From contig JBBQHA010000090.1 of NCBI GenBank assembly GCA_038323475.1, forward strand, positions 1 through 13,200: DNA of 13,200 bases, read 5' to 3'. Within the stretch, counting starts at the first letter, position 1, and the number at the start of each line of letters is the position of its first letter. A model generated the notes under the pieces. That model worked only from the letters and a program-made list of their open reading frames with translations, searched no databases and was not told the DNA's origin. A program made the position numbers and the translations under genes. The DNA comes from SZAS-103 sp038323475 (GTDB lineage: Bacteria > Pseudomonadota > Gammaproteobacteria > Xanthomonadales > Xanthomonadaceae). Shown piece by piece: positions 1 to 7,380 of the stretch.

Positions 1-1210
1 AGATCAATGCGAAGCCGGCGACGCTGACACCGAGCCCGGTGAGGCCCTTCATCGACAACGACACCACCACGTCGCCGAAGCGCCACGCCGCGGTATCGAT
101 CACGTTCTTGCCCTTGTAGCGCGTCTCGCGCTCGGCGCGCGCGTAGAGGCTGTCCGATGCGGGCTTGCCGATCCCGTACGTGCTGCCGCGCGTGATCACC
201 AGCATCGGGATCACCATCGGCGCACCGATCACGACCGTGGCGAGCAAGGCGGCTCCCTTGACCGCGCCATCGGCGATCAAGGCAGCGACCACGCCATAGC
301 GCGACATCAGAAAACGCGTCACGCCGACTTGCAGGATCAACTGCAATCCATTGGTCGCAAGATCGATGTGCGCATACATGGTCTTGCGCGCTTCGTCCGT
401 CGCCGCATGCGCCTTGACCGCATCAGCGGTCAGCGCATACGCGACCGTGCCGATCGCATCGCCGAGCAGCATCAGCGCGACCATGCTGCGCAGGAAGGGC
501 GAGGACACCAGCTGCACCAGGCCGGCCCAGACACCGCCGCCGATGACGTCGCCACCTGCCGATTCTTTCCCGTGCTCCGGCTTCGGATGCCTGCGCGCCC
601 ATGCAGACAGGCGCCAGATGCACATCATCGCGATCGCGAGCAGCGCGATCGCCAGCAGCAACAACGCATGGATCGGCAGCAGGCCGGCAACGCCCGGACC
701 CACGATCGCCCCCATGGTGCCGCCGATCGCGATCACCGGAAACAGCCGCCGCGCCTGCGCGCTGTCGAACAGGTCCGCCATGAAACTCCAGAACACCGAC
801 ACCACGCACAGGCTGAACACGCTGAGCCAGATGTAGAACACGATGCCGAGCACGCGCACGCCGATCCGGTCCCGCGCCTCGAACGCGGGCACGAACGCGG
901 CCAGGCAGAGGATGAAGAACAGGTACACCGCCGGGATGAACTTCTCGCGCGGATAGCGCGCGACGAGCGTGCCGAATACCGGCACCAGCAGCAGGGTGAC
1001 CGCGAAGGTGCCGGTCCAGAACTGCCACAGGTTCGTCGATCCCACCGCGGCGCTGAACTGGTCGCGCACCGGCCGCAACAGGTAATACGCGGCGAGTACG
1101 CAGAAGAAATAGGCGAAGGACAACAGCAATGCCGGACGCTCGTGCGGACGCGCGCCCGTGGCCAGCGCCAGCAGCGCGCCCGACCCGGACTGCCCGTCAG
1201 GATTGTTCAT
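1..1210 (-). CDS. NTT/MFS-type nucleotide-transporter-like permease (C-terminus cut by window edge)
   Basis: Inner-membrane permease resembling the ATP/ADP translocase-like family (COG3202; NTT transporters such as those of Rickettsia and Chlamydia, and many free-living proteobacterial homologues usually annotated as MFS transporters). I translated it by hand from ATG at 1210: 403 codons without a stop, running off the left edge. Family-like features are YYLLRPVRD at residues 42-50 after the first membrane segment, SVFWSFMADLF at 138-148, a Gly-rich GGTMGAIVGPG at 163-173, and RYKGKNVIDTAAWRFGD at 364-380. Hydrophobic segments recur at about 28-48, 66-82, 92-110, 118-140, 160-200, 242-260 and 303-340. 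It is divergent from the GMC oxidoreductase gene across a 152-bp gap; no good Shine-Dalgarno is visible. Free-living members of the family have poorly known substrates, so nucleotide exchange is inference. Membrane transporter is near certain; the NTT assignment is moderate. Confidence 0.75.
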   Translation of the reverse strand, partial: MNNPDGQSGSGALLALATGARPHERPALLLSFAYFFCVLAAYYLLRPVRDQFSAAVGSTNLWQFWTGTFAVTLLLVPVFGTLVARYPREKFIPAVYLFFILCLAAFVPAFEARDRIGVRVLGIVFYIWLSVFSLCVVSVFWSFMADLFDSAQARRLFPVIAIGGTMGAIVGPGVAGLLPIHALLLLAIALLAIAMMCIWRLSAWARRHPKPEHGKESAGGDVIGGGVWAGLVQLVSSPFLRSMVALMLLGDAIGTVAYALTADAVKAHAATDEARKTMYAHIDLATNGLQLILQVGVTRFLMSRYGVVAALIADGAVKGAALLATVVIGAPMVIPMLVITRGSTYGIGKPASDSLYARAERETRYKGKNVIDTAAWRFGDVVVSLSMKGLTGLGVSVAGFALI

Positions 1211-1250
1211 CGGCCGGGAGCTTCGGGCTGTGGTGTCTGGCGCATGCGCA

Positions 1251-1337
1251 CGGAGCTTAGCCGACGGCCGGCTTCGCGGGGAACCGATGCGCCGCATGCG
1301 ATCGGCCATCGGTCTGGAATGTTTGCTCTAAGCTCCG
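1251..1337. repeat. Perfect 10-bp inverted repeat in the divergent gap
   Basis: CGGAGCTTAG at 1251-1260 is matched exactly by its reverse complement CTAAGCTCCG at 1328-1337, 67 bp apart. Just outside, GCGCATGCGC at 1240-1249 is a perfect palindrome. Both lie between the divergent permease (start 1210) and GMC oxidoreductase (start 1363), so they may be operator half-sites or a looping site. No regulator can be named. Confidence 0.35.
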
Positions 1338-1362
1338 GGCCTAGCCTCGCCCGATCGCCTGG

Positions 1363-2988
1363 ATGGATGAATCCGTGTCCTACGCTTCCGTATTCGACTA
1401 CATCATCGTGGGCGCCGGTTCGGCCGGCTGCGTGCTTGCCAACCGACTCAGTGAAGATCCGACCATCAAGGTGCTGCTGCTCGAAGCGGGTCCGCGCGAC
1501 TGGCATCCCTTCATCCACATGCCCGCCGGCCTTGCGAAACTCGTCGGCAAGAAGGGCGTGAACTGGGACTACAACACCGCGCCGCAGCCGCAACTCGGCG
1601 GCCGCAAGCTGTGGTGGCCGCGCGGCAAGGTGCTCGGCGGATCGAGTTCGATCAACGCGATGTGCTACATCCGCGGCGTAGCGCGCGACTACGACGAATG
1701 GGCCGAACTCGGCGCGGAAGGCTGGAGCTGGGACGACGTGCTGCCCTGGTTCAAGCGCTCCGAAGGCAACGAGCGCGGCGCCGATGCACTGCATGGCGCC
1801 GACGGGCCGCTGAAGGTCGCGAACCTGCGCTACACGAACGAACTCTCGCGCGCCTTCGTCGAGGCCGCTGCGCAGGCCGGGCATGCGCGCAACGACGACT
1901 TCAACGGCGCGACGCAGGACGGCTTCGGCCTGTACCAGGTGACCCAGACCAATGGCGCGCGCTGTTCGTCGGCGGTCGCCTATCTCGATCCGGCGAAACC
2001 GCGCGCGAACCTGACCGTCGCGACCGGCGCGCTCGCGCATCGGGTGATGTTCGACCAGCCTGGATCAACGCATCCGCGTGCAACCGGCGTCGCCTACATG
2101 CATCGCGGCCAGGCCATCGTCGCGACCGCGAAACGCGAAGTGCTGCTCAGCGGCGGCGCGATCAATTCGCCGCAACTGCTGATGCTGTCGGGCATCGGTC
2201 CGGCCGCGCACCTGCGCGAATACGGCATCGACGTGCGCGTCGACCTGGCCGGCGTCGGCGGCAACCTGCAGGACCACCTCGACGCGTGCACCCTGCAGCG
2301 CAGCACGCGCAAGATCACCTACGACCACATCAGCGACATCACCACCGCGTGGAACTACTACCTGCACCGGCAGGGCGTCGGCACCAGCAATGTCGCCGAG
2401 GCGGGCGGTTTCCTGCGCTCGAAGCTCGCACCCGACGAACGCGACGACGTGCAGTTCCACTTCGTCCCGGCGATGCTCGACGACCACGGGCGCCATCGCC
2501 TCAAGGGCTGGGGCTACACCGTGCACGCCTGCAACCTGCGCCCGCGCAGCCGCGGCCGCATCCTGCTGGACTCGGCGGATCCGGCCGCCAAGGCGCGCAT
2601 CGAACCCGGCTACCTCACCGACGAAGGCGGCGGCGATCTCAAGCACATGATCGAGTGCGTCCGCCTCGCCCGCGAACTGCTCGCCCAGCCCGCGTTCTCG
2701 CCGTATCGCGGCGAGGAAATTCTCCCGGGCGCCAACGCGCAGGACGACATCGCGATCGAAGCCTTCATCCGCGCGAAAGCCGAAACCATCTACCACCCGG
2801 TCGGCAGTTGCCGCATGGGCAAGGACGACGATGCCGTCGTCGATCCGCAACTGCGCGTGCGCGGCGTGGAAGGATTGCGCGTGATCGATGCATCGGTGAT
2901 GCCGCGGCTGATCGGCGGCAACACGAATGCGCCCACGATCATGATCGCGGAGCGGGCGGCGGATTTGATCCGGGCTTCGATCGCTTGA
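1363..2988 (+). CDS. GMC-family FAD-dependent oxidoreductase (choline/alcohol dehydrogenase-like)
   Basis: Cytosolic flavoenzyme of 541 residues, the usual length for bacterial choline dehydrogenase-like GMC enzymes, which oxidise an alcohol to an aldehyde with FAD. The ADP-binding fold is at the N-terminus: GAGSAG at 17-22 and an acidic strand end LLLEAG at 38-43. The first GMC signature is around PRGKVLGGSSSINAM (86-100) and the second is GAINSPQLLMLSGIG (265-279). The catalytic pair is visible as His478 in YHPVGSCRMG and Asn522 in GNTNAPT. Their 44-residue spacing equals that of His466/Asn510 in choline oxidase. The ATG at 1363 gives a short lead before the FAD fold; a GTG at 1375 is an alternative, and neither has a clear Shine-Dalgarno. 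No betB, betI or choline transporter is adjacent, so choline should not be assumed as substrate. The gene is monocistronic and convergent with the M48 peptidase gene. Confidence 0.93.
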   Translation: MDESVSYASVFDYIIVGAGSAGCVLANRLSEDPTIKVLLLEAGPRDWHPFIHMPAGLAKLVGKKGVNWDYNTAPQPQLGGRKLWWPRGKVLGGSSSINAMCYIRGVARDYDEWAELGAEGWSWDDVLPWFKRSEGNERGADALHGADGPLKVANLRYTNELSRAFVEAAAQAGHARNDDFNGATQDGFGLYQVTQTNGARCSSAVAYLDPAKPRANLTVATGALAHRVMFDQPGSTHPRATGVAYMHRGQAIVATAKREVLLSGGAINSPQLLMLSGIGPAAHLREYGIDVRVDLAGVGGNLQDHLDACTLQRSTRKITYDHISDITTAWNYYLHRQGVGTSNVAEAGGFLRSKLAPDERDDVQFHFVPAMLDDHGRHRLKGWGYTVHACNLRPRSRGRILLDSADPAAKARIEPGYLTDEGGGDLKHMIECVRLARELLAQPAFSPYRGEEILPGANAQDDIAIEAFIRAKAETIYHPVGSCRMGKDDDAVVDPQLRVRGVEGLRVIDASVMPRLIGGNTNAPTIMIAERAADLIRASIA

Positions 2989-3011
2989 TTTTGCGCGCGT
3001 CACTCGTGAAA

Positions 3012-3065
3012 CCGTTCGTGGTGAGCCTGGCCTGCGCTGAGCCGGTCGAAGGAAACCATGAACGG
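3012..3065. repeat. REP-like palindromic intergenic element
   Basis: Outer arms CCGTTCGTGGT (3012-3022) and ACCATGAACGG (3055-3065) pair at 10 of 11 positions around a core reading GAGCC...CTGAGCCGGTCGAAGG. From memory, very similar GTTCGTGGTGAGCC...GTCGAA elements are scattered between genes in many proteobacterial genomes, including xanthomonads. It sits 23 bp after the GMC oxidoreductase stop, where it could also act as a 3' hairpin or transcription terminator for that convergent pair. Confidence 0.6.
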
Positions 3066-3089
3066 CTTCGGAGCGAGCTCCGACCAAGC

Positions 3090-3203
3090 GCAAAGCTTTC
3101 ACCCGCTGCGCGCGCGAGTCACATTTCTTTCGACCCATGGGTCCGGTCCAAACAGACAAGGAAAGAAAGCTGACCCGGTCGCTTTGCGGATGGGAAGCTT
3201 TGC
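3090..3203. repeat. Long imperfect hairpin (MITE/REP-like) element
   Basis: The outer arms GCAAAGCTTTCACCCGC (3090-3106) and, inverted, 3186-3203 (reverse complement GCAAAGCTTCCCATCCGC) pair closely. The inner arms GAGTCACATTTCTTTC (3116-3131) and 3161-3176 pair at about 13 of 16 positions, with a perfect TTTCTTTC/GAAAGAAA end. Between them lies a perfect 12-bp palindrome, GACCCATGGGTC (3132-3143). The arms are thus nested about one centre over roughly 114 bp, as in a folded miniature element. It has no coding capacity of note. Family membership cannot be shown from one copy. Confidence 0.55.
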
Positions 3204-3226
3204 TCTTGCAGGACACGTAGCAGCAG

Positions 3227-3247
3227 ATCCCTCACTGTGCTCGGGAT
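3227..3247. repeat. Short ATCCC...GGGAT intergenic palindrome
   Basis: ATCCC at 3227-3231 and GGGAT at 3243-3247 flank TCACTGTGCTC. The phrase GATCCCTC...CTCGGGATGA is one I recall as a common dispersed intergenic motif in bacterial genomes. It is the third repeat-like element in the 316-bp gap between the convergent GMC and M48 genes. The stem is only 5 bp, so a structural role is weakly supported. Confidence 0.35.
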
Positions 3248-3304
3248 GAAAAGAACTAACAGCACCTTCTCCCGATGTGCGAAGGGAAAGCCGAGCGCAG
3301 CGGA

Positions 3305-5209
3305 TCAACCCCGCTCCAGCATCGGCGGCAACGGGCAATGCAGGACCGCGCAGACCGTGCGCAACAACTCCGATTCGGAGACGGTGATCTTTCCATCCAG
3401 GCTCACCGCCGCGACCAGGCCCTCGATCAATACCGACTTGCCCATCGGATCGAGCGCGTCGAGCACCGTCCATATCCTGTCGAGGATGCGCACGTCGTCG
3501 GTCGGCGGCGCGTAGGCGATGCTGGTGTCGGGCAGCACGCTGTTCATGCCGGCAGCATAGGCGCGCTGCGCCTCGACCGGCGTGTCCTGCCCGTAGTGCG
3601 CGATCACCGCGAGCAGCATCGCGATCTCGTTGCGCGCGTCGGGCAGTTTGCGGCGGCCGGCGCTCCAGTGTTTCGACGGATCCAGCGATTCGGTCAACTG
3701 GCGGCGCAGCAGGACGGCCAGGCAGTACTCGAACAGGCTGACCTGTCCGTCGGCCTGCGCCAGCGCATCCACGGTGCCGATGAAGGTGTCGAGTTCGGGG
3801 CGCGGGCGCCGCCGCAAGAGCGGGAATGCGAGCGCCGCGAGCGGCAGGCGCAGCATCGGGTGCAGGGTCGCGGTGCGTTGCGACAGCGCGTTCGCCGCGG
3901 CCAGCGTTGCATTGCCGTGGCGGACGCTGATGGCGGCCTCCTGGCACGCGCGCACGTCCGCATCCGAATCCAGCAGCAGCGCGAACACCAGCGGCAGGAC
4001 CTGATCCAGCGATCGCGCCGCCGCCTGCACGTCGTCGGGCATCGCTTCGTTGATCGCCCCGGCGTTCTGGTAGTGGTCGTCCTGCGCCTTGCCGACCTGC
4101 GCGACGACCGCGCTCCCGCGGATCGGCATCTCGCTGCCGGCGGCGGGAAGGTGCCTGCGCGCGCCATCGAAACCCAACTGGCGGTCTTCTTCCATGCCAT
4201 CGGGCGGCGACTGCGCCCAGCCAGCGCCGAGCCGATCCAGCGCCTCGGGCCGGAAGGACGGATCGAGCGCCTGGATGCGCTTGATCAGCGGCGGATGCGT
4301 CGCGAACAGCGCGCCGTAGCCGACGCCATCGCCGAAGAACATGTGCGCGGCTTCCTCGCCATCGGTGGAGACGAGTTTGGAACCGTCGCTGAGGCCGCCG
4401 ATCTTCTTCAGCGCGCCGGCGATGCCGTCGGTCTGGCGGGTGAACTGGACCGCCGACGCATCCGCCAGGTATTCGCGCTGGCGGCTCAGTCCGGCCTTGA
4501 TCAGGCGCCCGAAGAACAGGCCCACGTAGCCCGCCAGCAACAGCACGAGCGCAATCAGCAGGATCGGCCCGGTGCCCTTGGAATCGCGGCCGCCGCGCAC
4601 GTTCAGCAGCACTTTGCGGCCGATGATCGCGAGCACGAGGATCCCGAACAGGATGCCGACCAGGCGGATGTTCAGGCGCATGTCGCCGTTGAGGATGTGG
4701 CTGTATTCGTGCGCGATCACGCCCTGCAGTTCGTCGCGGTTGAGGCGGTCGAGCGCACCGCGGGTGACCGTGACCGCCGCATCGGTCGGCGCCCACCCGG
4801 AGGCGAACGCATTGATGCCGGCTTCCTGTTCGAGCACGTAGATCTCCGGCACCGGCACGCCGGAGGCGATCGCGATTTCCTCGATCACGTTGCGCAGGCG
4901 GCGGTACTGCGGATCGTTGGTGTCTTCGGAAACCTGGGTCGCGCCGAGTTCGAGCGCGACCTTGCCGCCGCCCGAACGCAAGCCCGCGGTGCGCACGAGC
5001 GATGCGATGCCGATCACCGCGAGCGTGCCGATCGTGGACAGCAGCAGGATCCCGGCGACGCTGCCCTGCGCGTTGTGGGTGAAGCCGAGCCCGAACAGCA
5101 CGCCCATGTCGACCGCGACGACGATGCCGACCACGGCCATCGCGAACAGCACGATCAGTCGCTTGGACGTGCGCCGCGCGGCGTCCTGGCGTTCGAAGAA
5201 GTTCATCAT
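3305..5209 (-). CDS. HtpX-like M48 membrane metallopeptidase with long C-terminal extension
   Basis: Integral-membrane zinc endopeptidase of 634 residues; HtpX itself is about 290. Two N-terminal membrane helices (about 18-42 and 50-72) lead to the catalytic region: HEYSH at 167-171 supplies two zinc-ligand histidines and the catalytic Glu, and REYLADASAV (245-254) carries the third ligand Glu246. Two further membrane helices lie at about 182-200 and 214-233, and ATHPP at 303-307 is the usual family end-motif. Residues 320-634 are extra; within them DALAQADGQVSLFEY (481-495) and AAVSLDGKITVSESELL (600-616) look like TerB-type helical motifs (inference). The start ATG at 5209 has AAGG about 8 nt upstream; a second in-frame ATG follows directly at 5206. 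The gene begins 31 bp after lemA on the same strand, so the two are almost certainly one operon. LemA/M48 pairs recur in bacteria and probably act in envelope protein quality control. Confidence 0.92.
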   Translation of the reverse strand: MMNFFERQDAARRTSKRLIVLFAMAVVGIVVAVDMGVLFGLGFTHNAQGSVAGILLLSTIGTLAVIGIASLVRTAGLRSGGGKVALELGATQVSEDTNDPQYRRLRNVIEEIAIASGVPVPEIYVLEQEAGINAFASGWAPTDAAVTVTRGALDRLNRDELQGVIAHEYSHILNGDMRLNIRLVGILFGILVLAIIGRKVLLNVRGGRDSKGTGPILLIALVLLLAGYVGLFFGRLIKAGLSRQREYLADASAVQFTRQTDGIAGALKKIGGLSDGSKLVSTDGEEAAHMFFGDGVGYGALFATHPPLIKRIQALDPSFRPEALDRLGAGWAQSPPDGMEEDRQLGFDGARRHLPAAGSEMPIRGSAVVAQVGKAQDDHYQNAGAINEAMPDDVQAAARSLDQVLPLVFALLLDSDADVRACQEAAISVRHGNATLAAANALSQRTATLHPMLRLPLAALAFPLLRRRPRPELDTFIGTVDALAQADGQVSLFEYCLAVLLRRQLTESLDPSKHWSAGRRKLPDARNEIAMLLAVIAHYGQDTPVEAQRAYAAGMNSVLPDTSIAYAPPTDDVRILDRIWTVLDALDPMGKSVLIEGLVAAVSLDGKITVSESELLRTVCAVLHCPLPPMLERG

Positions 5210-5240
5210 CGCGACAGCCTTGTCAGCGCGCGATGCGGGG

Positions 5241-5846
5241 TCAGGTGAAAGACACCTTGACCGCCTCGCGCTTCGCCGGCTCGGTGATCTCGAGCAATGC
5301 CGCCGGCTGGAACCCGGCGCTGCCGGCGATGATGCTGGCCGGGAACACTTCGCGACGGTTGTTGTAGCTCATCACCGAGTCGTTGTAGGCCTGCCGCGCG
5401 AACGCGACCTTGTTCTCGGTCGAGGTCAGTTCCTCGGAGAGCTGCATCATGTTCTGGTTGGCTTTCAGGTCCGGATACGCCTCGGACACCGCCATCAGGC
5501 GACCGAGTGCGCCGGTGAGCTGGCCTTCGGCCGCGCCGAGTTGCTGCATCGCTGCGACGTCGCCGGGATTCGCCTTGGCCGCGGACAGGCCCGACATCGC
5601 GGCGCCGCGCGCGGCGGTCACCGCTTCGAGCGTCCCGGCCTCGTGCTTCATGTAACCCTTGGCGACCTCGACGAGGTTCGGGATCAGGTCGTAGCGGCGA
5701 TTGAGCTGCACGTCGATCTGCGCGAACGCGTTCTTGTAGCCGTTGCGGGCGGTGACCAGGCCGTTGTAGATGGCGACGCCCCACAGCGCCAGCATTATCG
5801 CGAAACCGACCAGGCCGACGATCAACATCACCAATACCGTCACCAT
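5241..5846 (-). CDS. lemA: LemA family membrane-anchored protein
   Basis: LemA family protein of about 201 residues, first gene of the operon with the M48 peptidase. One N-terminal membrane helix (about 2-27, ending ALWGVAIYNGLV) is followed by a helical periplasmic or cytosolic domain with the family motif around RRYDLIPNLVEVAKGY and a C-terminal FPASIIAG segment. I chose ATG 5846 because GGAGAG lies at the right distance upstream; the longer in-frame ATG at 5867 adds seven residues (MFEGERQ) and has no Shine-Dalgarno. The molecular function of LemA proteins is not settled; the frequent pairing with M48 peptidases suggests a partner or adaptor for the protease. It is divergent from the beta-lactamase-like gene across about 150 bp. 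Confidence 0.93.
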   Translation of the reverse strand: MVTVLVMLIVGLVGFAIMLALWGVAIYNGLVTARNGYKNAFAQIDVQLNRRYDLIPNLVEVAKGYMKHEAGTLEAVTAARGAAMSGLSAAKANPGDVAAMQQLGAAEGQLTGALGRLMAVSEAYPDLKANQNMMQLSEELTSTENKVAFARQAYNDSVMSYNNRREVFPASIIAGSAGFQPAALLEITEPAKREAVKVSFT

Positions 5847-5997
5847 CTGCCGCTCTCCTTCGAACATCCGTACATGGGGACGACGCGTCGCGGATACCGG
5901 CCGGTTTGCGATCCCGCCGCAGAACGCACGACCGCATCACAAGGACTCGCGGCCGCGTCGCGCTAGAATGCGCTCTGTCCAGCAGCATACGCATCCG

Positions 5998-7353
5998 ATG
6001 CCAGCAACGAAAGTGACGACCATCCTCCTGCGCAGCGCCATCTGCGCGCTGCTGTGCCTCTCGGCGGCAGCCGTCGCGCAGCCGAATGCGCCTGCCGCCA
6101 CGCCCGCGACATCGGCGCACGAACCCAGCTTCATGGGCGACGCCCGCGCGATCGATGCGATGGCGCAGGAAGTCGTCGATCGCACCCATATCCCCGGCAT
6201 GGCGATGGCGATCGTGCAGGACGGCAAGATCCTGGTGGTGCGCGGCTACGGCACCACCGACTCGCGCGGCAGCGAGCCGGTCACCACCGATACCGTGTTC
6301 CGGCTCGCGTCGCTGTCGAAAGGTTTTGCCGGCACGCTCGCCGGACTACTGGTGGAGGATGGTTCGCTGCGCTGGGACATCCGCATCGCCAGCCAGTTGC
6401 CCGCGTTCAAGCTCGCCAACCTGCAGGACACCCAAAGCCTGACCGTGCGCGACATTCTCAGCCAGCGCGCCGGTCTGACCCGCAACACCTACGACCGCGA
6501 CCTCGAATCAGACGTGCCGTTCGAATTGCTGGTGCAGAAACTCGCCGATGCGCCGCTGGCGTGCTCACCGGGCGACTGCTACGCCTACCAGAACGTCGCC
6601 TTCAGCCTGATCGGCGACATCGTGTTCGCGGTGACCGGCGATTTCTATTCGCACCAGGTCGAGAAGCGGATCTTCCAGCCGCTCGGCATGTACAACTCCA
6701 GCTACGGACGCGATGCGCTGGAAGCCAGCCCGAGCTGGGCGCGCCCGCACGTGCGTGGCGGCGGCGGCTGGGTCGCGATCCGTCCGCGCGAGGCGTATTA
6801 CCGGATTCCGCCGGCAGCCGGCGTCAACACCAGCATCCACGACATGGCGCAATGGCTGATCGCGCAGATGGGGCATCGACCCGACGTGCTGTCGCCCGCG
6901 GTGCTCGCCGACATCCACACGCCGCAGGTGCCGACGATCGACCAGCTGCACGGTTCACCCTGGCGGCGCGAGCGCCTGACCGACGCGCGCTACGCGACCG
7001 GCTGGCGGATCTTCACCTATGCCGGGCACACCCTCGTCTTCCACGGCGGCGCCGTGCAGGGCTACCGCAGCGAGATCGCCTTCCTGCCCGACCGCGACAT
7101 CGGCGCGGTGCTGTTGTGGAATTCGGAGAGCGCGATACCGAGCGGACTGATGCCGACGATCCTCGATCGCGCGCTCGGATTGCCGGATCGCGACTGGCTC
7201 GAGCTCGACCAGATCGGCCATGAAGCGGCCGCTCCCCGCCATGCCAGCGGCAAGGCGTCGCACAAGGCGTCCAAGGCGTCAGGCAAGGCCGGCAAGGCGA
7301 GCACTCCGGCCAAGTCGAAAGCGGCGAAGAAACCCGCCAAGCGCCACCGCTGA
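5998..7353 (+). CDS. Exported serine beta-lactamase-like hydrolase with Lys/Ala-rich tail
   Basis: Serine hydrolase of the class C beta-lactamase/DD-peptidase superfamily, 451 residues from ATG 5998. The signal peptide is clear: charged start, hydrophobic ILLRSAICALLCLSAA, and a probable cut after AVA-Q near residue 28. Catalytic motifs are in order: SLSK at 105-108 (nucleophile Ser105, Lys108), YQN at 197-199, and HGG at 349-351 in place of KTG. A TAGAAT at 5964-5969 resembles a -10 box, which would exclude the upstream in-frame ATG at 5968; no good -35 is present. Residues from about 408 form a low-complexity tail rich in Lys, Ala and Ser (GKASHKASKASGKAGKAS, ending AAKKPAKRHR) that is not part of the fold. 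Members include penicillin-binding proteins, esterases and peptidases; true beta-lactam resistance should not be assumed. The gene is convergent with the cyclic-di-GMP gene, with 27 bp between the stops. Confidence 0.9.
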   Translation: MPATKVTTILLRSAICALLCLSAAAVAQPNAPAATPATSAHEPSFMGDARAIDAMAQEVVDRTHIPGMAMAIVQDGKILVVRGYGTTDSRGSEPVTTDTVFRLASLSKGFAGTLAGLLVEDGSLRWDIRIASQLPAFKLANLQDTQSLTVRDILSQRAGLTRNTYDRDLESDVPFELLVQKLADAPLACSPGDCYAYQNVAFSLIGDIVFAVTGDFYSHQVEKRIFQPLGMYNSSYGRDALEASPSWARPHVRGGGGWVAIRPREAYYRIPPAAGVNTSIHDMAQWLIAQMGHRPDVLSPAVLADIHTPQVPTIDQLHGSPWRRERLTDARYATGWRIFTYAGHTLVFHGGAVQGYRSEIAFLPDRDIGAVLLWNSESAIPSGLMPTILDRALGLPDRDWLELDQIGHEAAAPRHASGKASHKASKASGKAGKASTPAKSKAAKKPAKRHR

Positions 7354-7380
7354 AACGCGAACGCTGCTGAGACCCCGCGA

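Noticed and set aside
1363..2988. Naming the GMC enzyme betA
   Set aside because: The catalytic residues fit the whole GMC family and there is no glycine-betaine gene context, so a specific choline role is not supported.
3058..3249. 63-codon plus-strand frame in the convergent gap
   Set aside because: It is made of the palindromic repeat elements themselves; such repeat-derived frames are common and there is no Shine-Dalgarno.
3275..5248. 657-codon plus-strand frame
   Set aside because: Antisense shadow of the M48 peptidase, which carries HEYSH and membrane helices on the other strand.
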